DNA of 64,000 nt, from contig JAEYPN010000025.1 of NCBI GenBank assembly GCA_023410715.1, positions 116,445 through 180,444 of the forward strand, read 5' to 3'. Within the stretch, counting starts at the first letter, position 1; every line of letters starts with the position of its first letter. A model generated the notes under the pieces. That model was not told where the DNA came from. It saw only the letters and a program-made list of their open reading frames with translations, and did no database searches. Position numbers and translations under genes: made by a program. Positions 1 through 7,981 of this stretch are shown piece after piece. The DNA comes from Bacillota bacterium (GTDB lineage Bacteria; Bacillota_I; Bacilli_A; Izemoplasmatales; UBA1188).

Positions 1-1
1 A

Positions 2-775
2 GCAATGCTTGCATCTCGTGCAAGAATTGCTGCTAAAAAAGCAAGAGAAGCAACAAGAAGAAAATCTCCACTTGATAGTTTAGGGTTTGCATCAAAATTG
101 GCTGATTGCAGAACTAAAGATGCAAAAAGAGCCGAGATTTATATTGTCGAGGGAGATTCAGCCGGTGGTTCAGCAAAACAAGGCCGTGAATCAGAATTCC
201 AAGCAATTCTACCTTTAAGAGGAAAAGTGTTAAACGTTGAAAAAGCAAGACTTGATAGAGCTTTAGGTAACAAGGAAATTTTATCAATGATTCAAGCCTT
301 TGGCACAAGCTTTGGCGATGAATTTGATGTTGAAAAAGCCCGCTACCATAAAATTGTTATTATGACCGATGCCGACGTCGACGGAGCGCACATTAGAACA
401 CTTCTTCTAACTTTCTTATATAGATATTTACGACCATTAATTGAGAATGGTTTTGTATATATAGCTCAACCACCACTATATAAAATTTCTTATGGTAAAA
501 CCATTGATTATGCTTATAGTGATGAAGAGCTTGCAGAAAAAACAAAGACAATTAAAAATTATGCCCTACAAAGATATAAAGGTCTAGGTGAAATGAATCC
601 TGAACAGCTATGGGAAACAACAATGGATCCAGCTACTAGAACTTTATTACAAGTAAATTTAGATGACGCAATTGAAGCAGATCGAATTTTCAGTATGTTA
701 ATGGGTGATGATGTTGAACCAAGAAGAGACTTCATCCAAGAGAATGCCCGTTACGTTGAAAATATCGATTTCTAG
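2..775 (+). CDS. gyrB: DNA gyrase subunit B, C-terminal part (5' end outside the window)
   Basis: Only the last ~257 residues are inside the window; the reading frame is already open at base 2, so this is truncated by the window edge and not broken. It carries the TOPRIM catalytic Glu in EGDSAGGS, then PLRGKVLNVEKA, the metal-binding DADVDG motif and the C-terminal QRYKGLGEMNP motif, all typical of GyrB. Together with GyrA it forms the A2B2 gyrase that introduces negative supercoils using ATP. gyrA begins 10 bases after the stop, and its Shine-Dalgarno AGGAGGT overlaps the gyrB stop codon, so the two are co-transcribed. ParE is the alternative, but the gyrA neighbour and the origin-type context favour GyrB. 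Confidence 0.96.
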   Translation, partial: AMLASRARIAAKKAREATRRKSPLDSLGFASKLADCRTKDAKRAEIYIVEGDSAGGSAKQGRESEFQAILPLRGKVLNVEKARLDRALGNKEILSMIQAFGTSFGDEFDVEKARYHKIVIMTDADVDGAHIRTLLLTFLYRYLRPLIENGFVYIAQPPLYKISYGKTIDYAYSDEELAEKTKTIKNYALQRYKGLGEMNPEQLWETTMDPATRTLLQVNLDDAIEADRIFSMLMGDDVEPRRDFIQENARYVENIDF

Positions 776-785
776 GAGGTAAAAC

Positions 786-3419
786 ATGAGCGATACATAT
801 TATGAAGATGTTCAAGTAGAACATGGTCAAGGAAAAGTAAAAGAAATAAAAATAACTCATGAAATGAAAAACTCCTTTTTATCATATGCCATGAGTGTTA
901 TTGTAGCAAGAGCCTTACCTGATGCAAGAGATGGATTAAAACCAGTTCATCGTCGTATTTTATACGGTATGGATCAATTAGGTGTTTATCCAGACAAATC
1001 GTTTAAAAAGTCAGCGAGAATCGTCGGAGACGTTATGGGTAAGTATCACCCTCATGGTGACTCAGCAATTTATGACTCGATGGTTAGAATGGCTCAGGAT
1101 TTTTCATACAGATATCCGCTTGTAAATGGCCATGGTAACTTTGGCTCTGTTGATGGTGATGGAGCAGCTGCTATGCGTTATACTGAAGCAAAGATGGCAA
1201 AGATCACTGTCGAAATGTTAAAAGACATTGATAAAAATACGGTAGATTTTATTGATAACTATGATGCATCAGAAAAAGAACCAAGTGTTCTTCCTTCAAG
1301 AATTCCAAACTTACTAGTAAATGGTGCATCAGGTATCGCTGTTGGTATGGCAACTGCTATTCCACCTCACAATTTAACAGAAGTAATTGATGGTTATGTG
1401 GCTTTAATCGATGAACCAGAAATTTCAGTTTCTGGACTAATGAAATATGTTAAGGGTCCAGACTTTCCAACAGGCGGAACAATTTTAGGCGCACAAGGAA
1501 TTAAAGATGCTTTTGAAACTGGCCGGGGAAATGTCAAAATTCGTGCTAAATCTGAAGTTGTGACATTAGCTAATGGCAAACATCAAATAATAGTTAAAGA
1601 AATTCCTTATCAGGTCAATAAAACGGTTCTTATTGAAAGAATTGCAGAACTTGCTAAAGATAAGAAAGTTGAAGGAATTAACGATTTACGTGATGAGTCT
1701 AACCGTAATGGTATGCGACTAATTATTGAATTAAAGAAGGATGTTAATCCTGAAGTTGTCTTAAATAATTTGTATAAGAATTCGCAATTACAAACATCAT
1801 TTTCCGTTAATATGCTAGCGTTAGTTGATGGAACACCAAAGGTTTTAAACTTAAAAGAATGCTTAGAGGTTTATTATAAACATCAATTAGAAGTCTTAAT
1901 TAGAAGAACTAAATTTGACTTAGAAAAGGCTAAAGCTCGCCGTCACATTCTAGAAGGATTTATTATCTGTTTAGATAATATTGACGAAGTTATTAGAATA
2001 ATAAAAGAATCTTATGATGATACAGAAGCACGTTTAATTGAACGTTTTGGTTTGTCTGATATTCAGGTAAAAGCAATTTTAGCAATGCCGCTTAGAAGAT
2101 TATCAGGTTTAGAAACTGAAAAGATTCATCAAGAATTAAATGAATTACTTGTAGCAATCGCTAACTATGAAGAAATCCTTGCTTCTAAAGATAAACAAAA
2201 GGAAATCCTTAAAAAAGAAATTTTAGAAGTTAAAGAAAAATATGGAGATGGACGTAGAACAGAAATTGATGTTTATGGTGACTTAGATATTGATGATGAA
2301 GATCTAATTCCTGAAGAAGATGTAATTATTGCCCTTACAAGCAGCGGTTATGTTAAGAGGATGAATATTGATGTATATAGATCTCAAAACCGCGGAGGTA
2401 GAGGAAAAACCGGTATGAAGGTTAATGAAGATGATGTTATTGATACAATAGTATCCACATCAACTCATGACTTCTTACTATTCTTTACAAGCTTTGGTCG
2501 CGTATATAAGATTAAAGGATATAAGATTCCAAACTATGGTAGAAACTCAAAAGGTTTACCAATTGTTAACTTATTAAATTTAAATGAAGGTGAATCAGTC
2601 GCAGCTGTTGTAAACATTCACGATTTTGAAGAAGGCTACTTATTCTTTACGACAAGCAAAGGTATTGTTAAGAGAACAAAAGTCAGCGATTTCCAAAATA
2701 TTAGAAACAATGGTATTAGAGCGGTATCCTTACGTGATGATGATACATTAATGTCAGTATTATTAACTGATGGCAACAAGGACATTATTATTGGAGCATC
2801 AAATGGTAAAGCCATAAGATTTAATGAACAGGACGCTCGTGATATGGGTAGAACTGCATCAGGTGTTAGAGGTATTTTGCTTGAAGATGAAGATAAGGTT
2901 ATTGGCGTAACTTGTGTATCAGAGGACAAAAAAGAAATCTTAGTCATCACAGAAAACGGTTATGGTAAACGTACCGATATTGATGAGTATCGTTGCCAAT
3001 CACGTGGCGGAAAAGGCGTTAAGACTTTAAATGTTACAACTAAAAATGGTAGTTTAGCTAAGTTGTTATCTGTAGTAGGTGATGAAGACTTACTTGTTGT
3101 TACAAACAAAGGTATGATCATCAGAGTTCCAATTGAACAAATTGCTCAAACAAAGCGTTCAACTCAAGGTGTCATTATCATGCATTTAACTGAGGATCAA
3201 AAGGTTACAACCATTGCTGTTGTACCAAAGATGGAAGAATCAGAATTTGATGAAGATGCTTCAGATGATGAAATTTTAAGAACAAAAGAAGTTGGAACAT
3301 TAAATAAAGAAAATTTTGATTCTATGAATGATAATGAAGAAGAAGATATTATAGATCAAGATGATGAAGACAATGATGATAGTGATGAAGAAGCATCAGA
3401 AGTTGATTTGTTTGAATAA
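786..3419 (+). CDS. gyrA: DNA gyrase subunit A
   Basis: Full-length 877-residue GyrA. The N-terminal breakage-reunion domain shows YAMSVIVARALPDARDG and the active-site Tyr132 in AAMRYTEAK. The quinolone-determining region reads HPHGDSAIYDSM with Ser93 and Asp97, the residues usually found in drug-sensitive enzymes. The C-terminal half holds beta-pinwheel repeats including the GyrA-box-like QNRGGRGKTG and QSRGGKGVKT, which separates it from ParC. The last ~50 residues are strongly acidic (runs of D and E), a tail seen in some gyrases. Start ATG is placed 5 bases after a strong AGGAGGT. It follows gyrB closely and is followed by the serS leader, which has its own promoter. Confidence 0.97.
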   Translation: MSDTYYEDVQVEHGQGKVKEIKITHEMKNSFLSYAMSVIVARALPDARDGLKPVHRRILYGMDQLGVYPDKSFKKSARIVGDVMGKYHPHGDSAIYDSMVRMAQDFSYRYPLVNGHGNFGSVDGDGAAAMRYTEAKMAKITVEMLKDIDKNTVDFIDNYDASEKEPSVLPSRIPNLLVNGASGIAVGMATAIPPHNLTEVIDGYVALIDEPEISVSGLMKYVKGPDFPTGGTILGAQGIKDAFETGRGNVKIRAKSEVVTLANGKHQIIVKEIPYQVNKTVLIERIAELAKDKKVEGINDLRDESNRNGMRLIIELKKDVNPEVVLNNLYKNSQLQTSFSVNMLALVDGTPKVLNLKECLEVYYKHQLEVLIRRTKFDLEKAKARRHILEGFIICLDNIDEVIRIIKESYDDTEARLIERFGLSDIQVKAILAMPLRRLSGLETEKIHQELNELLVAIANYEEILASKDKQKEILKKEILEVKEKYGDGRRTEIDVYGDLDIDDEDLIPEEDVIIALTSSGYVKRMNIDVYRSQNRGGRGKTGMKVNEDDVIDTIVSTSTHDFLLFFTSFGRVYKIKGYKIPNYGRNSKGLPIVNLLNLNEGESVAAVVNIHDFEEGYLFFTTSKGIVKRTKVSDFQNIRNNGIRAVSLRDDDTLMSVLLTDGNKDIIIGASNGKAIRFNEQDARDMGRTASGVRGILLEDEDKVIGVTCVSEDKKEILVITENGYGKRTDIDEYRCQSRGGKGVKTLNVTTKNGSLAKLLSVVGDEDLLVVTNKGMIIRVPIEQIAQTKRSTQGVIIMHLTEDQKVTTIAVVPKMEESEFDEDASDDEILRTKEVGTLNKENFDSMNDNEEEDIIDQDDEDNDDSDEEASEVDLFE

Positions 3420-3426
3420 AAAACAA

Positions 3427-3452
3427 TTGAAATAATTAAAAAGTGATATAAT
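3427..3452 (+). promoter_or_regulatory. Promoter of the T-box/serS unit (extended -10)
   Basis: An extended -10, TGATATAAT, lies at 3444-3452, about 20 bases before the T-box leader. A TTGAAA at 3427-3432 is only 14 bases upstream, short for a -35, so the extended -10 probably carries recognition. The same nine bases recur before several other genes in this window. Confidence 0.6.
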
Positions 3453-3469
3453 AAATATATATATAAAAA

Positions 3470-3682
3470 CGTTGAAGAGAATAAGTAATAAAGAAAATCT
3501 TTTTAGAGAGTTAACGGCTGGTGAAAGTTAATAGATTACTTTATGAATTCTATCTCTAAGTGAAAGAAAACTTTCCGGCAGGAACCGTTATTTCTAAAGA
3601 GTGGAGAATAAAGTTATTCTCAACTAGGGTGGCAACACGGGTTATTAATACTCGTCCCTTATTTAGGGACGGGTATTTTTTT
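3470..3682 (+). promoter_or_regulatory. T-box leader (tRNA-Ser sensing) of serS
   Basis: A canonical T-box riboswitch. Stem I has the AGTA/GAA loop-E pair and a GGCTGGTGA-type loop. The specifier follows GAA and one spacer base and reads TCT (3549-3551), a serine codon, followed by A as expected. The T-box proper AGGGTGGCAACACGGG is at 3626-3641. The leader ends in a strong terminator stem, about 3648-3676, followed by a T-run. Uncharged tRNA-Ser pairing at the specifier and T-box bulge would favour the antiterminator and permit serS transcription. The specifier agrees with the downstream gene. Confidence 0.93.
3648..3682 (+). terminator. T-box regulated terminator before serS
   Basis: An inverted repeat with arms ATAC-CGTCCCT and AGGGACG-GTAT flanks a short TTATTT loop and is followed by TTTTTTTA. 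Its 5' arm overlaps the region just after the T-box, consistent with mutually exclusive terminator and antiterminator folds. Confidence 0.88.
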
Positions 3683-3708
3683 ATATAAAAATGAAGGAGT
3701 GAAAAATT

Positions 3709-4980
3709 ATGTTAGATTTAAAATACATTCGTGAAAATACGGATAAAGTAGTTGAATTATTATCAAGAAGAAATGGTGATTTTACTTATATTTATGAACT
3801 TGTAGAAGATGATAAAAAAAGAAGAGATTTGATTCAAAAAGTTGAAGTTTTAAAAGCTAAAAAAAATGAAGCATCTAAATTAATTGGCCAATACATGCGT
3901 GAGAAAAAAGATGCAACAGAAATAAAAAATGAAGTTAATGCATATACAAACGAAATCAAGGAAATGGATGATGAAGTAGCGCGTCTTGATGAAAAGATTA
4001 AGTATACCTTACTTTGTACTCCTAACCTTCCAAATGAAGATATTAAAATTGGTAAAGATGATACAGAAAATAGAGAAATTAGAAAATTTAAAGAACCAAC
4101 AAAATTTGATTTTCAACCAAAACCTCATTATGAATTAGGTGAAACGCTTGATATCTTAGACTTTGAAAGAGCGGGAAAAATCTCAGGTAGCCGTTTTGTT
4201 GTGTATAAAGGCTTAGGCGCTAGACTTGAAAGATGTTTAATTCAATTTATGATGGATTTACATGCATCAAGAGGATATAGAGAAGTAATGCCACCATATT
4301 TAATTAATGAAGCGTCAATGTACGCAACAGGCCAATTCCCTAAGTTTAAGGAAGATGCATTTAAAGTATATGATGATCGTAATTTATACTTAAATCCAAC
4401 AGCTGAAGTTCCAACAATTAACTTACATCGTGACGAAATGCTTGATGTCGATAAATTGCCAATTAAATACTGTTCATATACGACAGCTTTCCGCCAAGAA
4501 GCAGGATCTGCCGGAAGAGATACTAAAGGTATTCTTCGTCAACATCAATTTAATAAAGTTGAGCTAATTAAATTTACTAAACCAGAAGATTCATACGATG
4601 AATTAGAAAAAATGATACTTGATTCAGAGGAAGTATTAAAGCTTCTTGATATCCCTTATCATGTCGTTGAATTATGTACTGGTGATTTAGGTTTCGGTAT
4701 GAGAAAAACTTATGATATCGAAGTTTGGTTACCAGGCGAAAATAAATATAGAGAAATTGGTTCAATTTCTAATGCTGAAGAGTATCAAGCTAGAAGAGCA
4801 AACATTAAATTTAGAAGAACTAAAGATGCTAAACCAGAATTTGTTCATACATTAAATGGATCAGGATTAGCTGTTGGTAGAACTGTAATTGCCATTATGG
4901 AAAATTATCAACAAAAAGATGGTTCAATCATCGTTCCAGAAGTATTAAGAAAATACATGGGCGTAGATATTATTAAATAA
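3709..4980 (+). CDS. serS: Seryl-tRNA synthetase
   Basis: A 423-residue class II aminoacyl-tRNA synthetase that charges tRNA-Ser. Residues 1-110 form the charged, coiled-coil-prone arm that contacts the long variable arm of tRNA-Ser. Motif 2 is visible as FRQEAGSAGRDTKG and the following RQHQFNKVE, and motif 3 as NGSGLAVGRTV near residue 384. The length is normal for bacterial SerRS. The start ATG follows AAGGAGTG. Expression is governed by the T-box leader directly upstream, whose UCU specifier matches the product. A bidirectional terminator follows and separates it from the convergent HIT gene. Confidence 0.97.
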   Translation: MLDLKYIRENTDKVVELLSRRNGDFTYIYELVEDDKKRRDLIQKVEVLKAKKNEASKLIGQYMREKKDATEIKNEVNAYTNEIKEMDDEVARLDEKIKYTLLCTPNLPNEDIKIGKDDTENREIRKFKEPTKFDFQPKPHYELGETLDILDFERAGKISGSRFVVYKGLGARLERCLIQFMMDLHASRGYREVMPPYLINEASMYATGQFPKFKEDAFKVYDDRNLYLNPTAEVPTINLHRDEMLDVDKLPIKYCSYTTAFRQEAGSAGRDTKGILRQHQFNKVELIKFTKPEDSYDELEKMILDSEEVLKLLDIPYHVVELCTGDLGFGMRKTYDIEVWLPGENKYREIGSISNAEEYQARRANIKFRRTKDAKPEFVHTLNGSGLAVGRTVIAIMENYQQKDGSIIVPEVLRKYMGVDIIK

Positions 4981-5000
4981 TTTAATATAAGTAAATAAAA

Positions 5001-5040
5001 AGATGAAAATTGAAGTAAACTTCAAAATTCATCTTTTTTA
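5001..5040. terminator. Bidirectional terminator between serS and the HIT gene
   Basis: A perfect 15-bp inverted repeat (AGATGAAAATTGAAG at 5001-5015 against 5020-5034) with a 4-base loop. A T-run follows on the plus strand and an A-run precedes it, so it can serve both convergent genes. Confidence 0.85.
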
Positions 5041-5442
5041 AAACTTAAGTTTATTAATTAATTCAGTTAGTTCTTCCTCTTTAAATTTCCCATAATTATT
5101 AGGAAAGGAAATTTTTAATTCATCATTTAAATACCGAGGGATTAAATGAATGTGGAAATGCATTACTGATTGAAGAGGTTCTTTATTATTATTGATGATA
5201 TTAATACCAATAGGATTTAAAATCTCATTTAATTTCTTACTAATTTTAGTAGCAACACTAAATAAATGACCAGCAAGATTTTCATCTAAAGATAAAATGT
5301 TTTCTACGTGTTCTTTAGGTAATACTAGGGTATGACCAAAAGTACTTTGTGATACATCTAAAAAAGCAATTGCTTTATCGTCCTCATATAATTTGTAACA
5401 AGGAATTTCTCCATTTATAATTCTACAAAAAATACAACTCAT
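5038..5442 (-). CDS. hit: HIT family nucleotide-binding protein (Hit/HinT type)
   Basis: A 134-residue protein with the histidine-triad motif HFHIHL (His95, 97 and 99) and the N-terminal CIFCRIINGEIP typical of the bacterial Hit/HinT branch. Family members hydrolyse phosphoramidate or adenylated nucleotides such as AMP-lysine; the exact substrate here is unknown. Cys3 and Cys6 resemble the zinc-binding pair of this family. It is a single-gene unit, convergent with serS, with its own upstream promoter-like TGATATAAT on the minus strand. The start ATG follows AAAGGATG. Confidence 0.92.
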   Translation of the reverse strand: MSCIFCRIINGEIPCYKLYEDDKAIAFLDVSQSTFGHTLVLPKEHVENILSLDENLAGHLFSVATKISKKLNEILNPIGINIINNNKEPLQSVMHFHIHLIPRYLNDELKISFPNNYGKFKEEELTELINKLKF

Positions 5443-5476
5443 ATTATCATCCTTTCAATAAACTTTATATACTTAA

Positions 5477-5507
5477 ATTATATCACTTTTAGTTAAAGAC
5501 TAGTCAA
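5477..5507 (-). promoter_or_regulatory. Promoter of the HIT gene
   Basis: On the minus strand an extended -10, TGATATAAT (5485-5477), is preceded by TTGACT (5507-5502) at a 19-base spacing. The start codon lies 35 bases downstream. The same extended -10 occurs at other genes in this window. Confidence 0.5.
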
Positions 5508-5539
5508 TAAAAAAATTCCTTTGTTCAAGGAATTTTTTA
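5508..5539 (-). terminator. Terminator of the cwlJ-gerQ operon
   Basis: An inverted repeat AAAAAATTCCT / AGGAATTTTTT with a 7-base loop lies immediately after the gerQ stop codon. Read on the minus strand it ends in a U-tract. Confidence 0.75.
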
Positions 5540-6007
5540 AACAGAAATATTACTTTCGCCTGAGTAAGGATAGTAGTAGTTAATTTCTTCATCAAATGTG
5601 ATGTAAAGTAGATAAATAGTTAATAATACATATCTTGTTTTAGTAACAGTATCAGATAAAATGATATGATCTTTACCAGCTGCTTCAATTACACCTTTGA
5701 AAACCATATTTCCACTTTGAGATCCAGTTTCAAAATTCATGTAAACTGTTGCTACTTTACCCTTATTAAGTCTTAAAATGTTTTCTACATATGATTGTTC
5801 AGTAAAAATATTTGGTTGCTGCTGAGGAATTGAAGGAAATGGAATGTTTTGTGGGAAACTAGGTTGTAAAGGAGAAGGATAGTTCACCTGATATGGTGTT
5901 TGAAATGGTGTTTGGAAATTTGATTGATAAGGCATTTGAAAAGGACTTTGTGAATAAGGATTTGTTGGTGGTATATAAAATCCTCCACCTGGATATTGAA
6001 AACTCAT
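5537..6007 (-). CDS. gerQ: Spore coat/germination protein GerQ
   Basis: A 156-residue protein with a Pro/Gln/Tyr-rich N-terminal half (about residues 1-65) and a conserved C-terminal domain. That domain includes EQSYVENILRLNKGKVATVYM and GVIEAAGKDHIILSD, which I recognise as GerQ (YwdL). GerQ is an inner coat protein needed for CwlJ to localise and act during germination triggered by calcium-dipicolinate. It lies 3 bases after cwlJ, and its Shine-Dalgarno GGAGGT overlaps the cwlJ stop. In Bacillus the two genes are also adjacent. It is direct evidence for sporulation capacity. The low-complexity N-terminus is variable in the family. Confidence 0.93.
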   Translation of the reverse strand: MSFQYPGGGFYIPPTNPYSQSPFQMPYQSNFQTPFQTPYQVNYPSPLQPSFPQNIPFPSIPQQQPNIFTEQSYVENILRLNKGKVATVYMNFETGSQSGNMVFKGVIEAAGKDHIILSDTVTKTRYVLLTIYLLYITFDEEINYYYPYSGESNISV

Positions 6008-6010
6008 TTG

Positions 6011-6439
6011 TTAACCTCCATTATAACAATTTTCTGATGGTAATGGGCCATAGAAACAATGTGATTTATATCTGCCACTGTTCCACTGACCATACCACTG
6101 TGCTTGACAATCATTATCGCCTGGATTATAAAACCATAAAGCTGTTGTTGCAGGAACATATCTTTCGCCAGCTAATGACCTTTTAGCCAAGTCAATGTCA
6201 ATTTGTCTTGGAGCTTGATAAAAGTAAGATTTAAGTGTTGATTCAAAACCTCCAGGATGTTGATTTACCATCTGGGAAACGGTTCTAATATCTACGAAAT
6301 CTAAACAACTAGCTAAAACTCTATTAACACCTACGTTTCCTACCATAAGCATTCCAAGTTTTCCGTCACTCTCAGCTTCAGCGCGCATTAAACGAGCGAG
6401 TAGTTTTATTTCTGCTTCAGTATGTTTTATAACAGCCAT
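6011..6439 (-). CDS. cwlJ: Spore cortex-lytic hydrolase CwlJ
   Basis: A hydrolase_2 (SleB/CwlJ) domain enzyme acting on cortex peptidoglycan during germination. The catalytic-type Glu sits in ARLMRAEAESDGKLGMLMVGNVGVNRV, and the C-terminal half shows the family's ALWFYNPG and SHCFYGP elements. I chose the ATG at 6439, preceded by AGGTGAG at good spacing, giving 142 residues; an in-frame GTG at 6448 would overlap that ribosome site. No signal peptide and no SleB-type peptidoglycan-binding domain are present, as expected for CwlJ, which reaches the spore from the mother cell. It forms an operon with gerQ. Confidence 0.94.
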   Translation of the reverse strand: MAVIKHTEAEIKLLARLMRAEAESDGKLGMLMVGNVGVNRVLASCLDFVDIRTVSQMVNQHPGGFESTLKSYFYQAPRQIDIDLAKRSLAGERYVPATTALWFYNPGDNDCQAQWYGQWNSGRYKSHCFYGPLPSENCYNGG

Positions 6440-6455
6440 ATTGCTCACCTACTAA

Positions 6456-6483
6456 ATTATATGAAATTGAATCTTAAATATTC
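6456..6483 (-). promoter_or_regulatory. Possible sigma-E-type promoter of cwlJ-gerQ
   Basis: On the minus strand GAATATT (6483-6477), 13 bases, then CATATAAT (6463-6456) resembles the mother-cell sigma-E pattern (-35 ATATT-like, -10 CATAnnnT). The predicted transcript would begin almost on the Shine-Dalgarno, which leaves an unusually short leader and keeps this tentative. yabP has the same layout. Confidence 0.4.
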
Positions 6484-6500
6484 TATAAAAAGTAAAAATA

Positions 6501-6509
6501 TGATATAAT
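6501..6509 (+). promoter_or_regulatory. Extended -10 promoter of the lipid kinase gene
   Basis: TGATATAAT, identical to the extended -10 before serS. It lies 37 bases before the proposed GTG start and only 13 before the alternative TTG, which supports the GTG. Confidence 0.5.
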
Positions 6510-6546
6510 TAAAATAAAACTATTGATATGGATTTGTGGTGATAGA

Positions 6547-7452
6547 GTGAAGAAGTGTGCATTAATTTATAATCCTAACAGTGGGAAACAAAATTTTAGG
6601 TGTTATTTAGCTCAAGTTATAAAAAAACTAGGCAATAGTGGGTTTTCAACTGAAGTATTTGTTACTACACATTCACGTGATGAAGTTGGTGAGATTGCTA
6701 AAAGAGAATCGGAAAAAGTTGATTTAATTATCGCTGTTGGTGGCGACGGAACTCTTAATGAAGTCGTTAATGGAATTATGAAAGGTAATAAAGATGTAAA
6801 TCTTGGTTATATACCTGCTGGGACAACATGTGATGTTGGCCATACATACTATATTTCTAAGAATGTTTATAGAGCTTTAAAAATAATAACTGATGGATAT
6901 TATAGAAAAATTGATTTGGTTAATGCCAATGGAATATATTTTATGTATGTTCTTACAACAGGTGCCTATGTCAATATTAGTTATGAAACAAGTTCTAAAT
7001 TAAAAAGAATGTTTGGACCTTTTGCTTATGTTTTAAAAGGAATTAAAAGTTTCTTTACTGTTCCTAAAACATATTTAAAAGTAGAAACTGAAGATAGGGT
7101 AATCGAAGGAAGATTTTCGTTGGCTTTATTTATTAATTCCCGTCGTGTTGCTGGTTTAAAAATGATAAAGAAACCAAAACTAGATGATGGAATGATTGAT
7201 ATTGTATTATATAGATATGTGCCATTTTTAAATAATTTAATATATCTCGTCTCATTTATTATAACCGAAGCTTCAATTAAAAAAATTGTAAGATTCAAAA
7301 CAAAAAAATTGAAAATAACGGCTGGTGATGAAGTGGTTTGGAACATGGATGGAGAAAAAGGTAAATATGGAAATCAAGAAATTGAAGTCTTTGAAAAACA
7401 AATTAATTTCATTATGCCAAAAAAAGCAATAAAGAAGTATTTTAATGATTAA
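6547..7452 (+). CDS. Diacylglycerol kinase-family lipid kinase (DagK/YegS/BmrU type)
   Basis: A soluble lipid kinase of about 301 residues. The N-terminal CALIYNPNSGK and the glycine-rich GGDGTLNEVVNGI (near residues 65-77) are the hallmark nucleotide-binding motifs of the DAGK catalytic domain. The C-terminal part is beta-rich, ending in DGEKGKYGNQEIEVF-like sequence. DagK-type members phosphorylate diacylglycerol to phosphatidic acid for phospholipid recycling; others act on different lipids, so the substrate is inferred. I place the start at GTG 6547 behind GGTGAT; the frame remains open to TTG 6523, which lacks a ribosome site. Its end overlaps rnmV by 8 bases. Confidence 0.87.
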   Translation: MKKCALIYNPNSGKQNFRCYLAQVIKKLGNSGFSTEVFVTTHSRDEVGEIAKRESEKVDLIIAVGGDGTLNEVVNGIMKGNKDVNLGYIPAGTTCDVGHTYYISKNVYRALKIITDGYYRKIDLVNANGIYFMYVLTTGAYVNISYETSSKLKRMFGPFAYVLKGIKSFFTVPKTYLKVETEDRVIEGRFSLALFINSRRVAGLKMIKKPKLDDGMIDIVLYRYVPFLNNLIYLVSFIITEASIKKIVRFKTKKLKITAGDEVVWNMDGEKGKYGNQEIEVFEKQINFIMPKKAIKKYFND

Positions 7453-7978
7453 AGAAACAATTGTGGTTGAAGGCCATCATGATGAATTAAGAATTAAAAA
7501 AATATATCCTGATACATTTGTAATAATTACGAATGGATCACAAATTAGCAATGAGACGATTGAATTAATAAAAAGGGCAAGCAATAAAACAGGAGTTATT
7601 CTATTTTTAGATCCAGATTATCCGGGAAGAAAAATAGAAAAAACAATTACAGAACATATAACTAATTATAAGGTTGCTTATATTAGAAGAGAAAAAGCTT
7701 TTTCTCATAATAGGAAAAAAATTGGGGTTGAACACGCTACCGATAACGATATAATAGAAGCCCTTAAAAATGTTGTAACATTTAAAGATAAAAAAGAAAA
7801 TCAATTAAATTTAATTGATTTATTAGAGTTAGGTTTATCAGGCAGTTGTTCACTTAAAAATAGAGATAAGGTAGCTAAAGCATTACAGATTCCTTTGTTT
7901 AATACCAAAACACTTTTAAAAGTAATTAATGCCATGGGACTAAACAAAGGTGATTTAGAAAAAATTCTAGCGGAGTAA
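7445..7978 (+). CDS. rnmV: Ribonuclease M5 (5S rRNA maturation)
   Basis: A 177-residue TOPRIM-domain nuclease. VVEGHHDE (residues 7-14) gives the catalytic Glu and LDPDYPGRKI gives the metal-binding Asp pair, in the arrangement known from RNase M5, which trims 5S rRNA precursors. The C-terminal half is helical and lysine-rich. The gene overlaps the lipid kinase by 8 bases and ends 3 bases before ksgA; rnmV-ksgA adjacency is the classic Bacillus arrangement. DnaG-type primases share TOPRIM but are far longer. Confidence 0.93.
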   Translation: MIKETIVVEGHHDELRIKKIYPDTFVIITNGSQISNETIELIKRASNKTGVILFLDPDYPGRKIEKTITEHITNYKVAYIRREKAFSHNRKKIGVEHATDNDIIEALKNVVTFKDKKENQLNLIDLLELGLSGSCSLKNRDKVAKALQIPLFNTKTLLKVINAMGLNKGDLEKILAE

Positions 7979-7981
7979 TTT

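Noticed and set aside
5893..6186. Plus-strand open frame of 97 codons
   Set aside because: Lies antisense across the gerQ start and cwlJ end, which have clear family motifs and ribosome sites.
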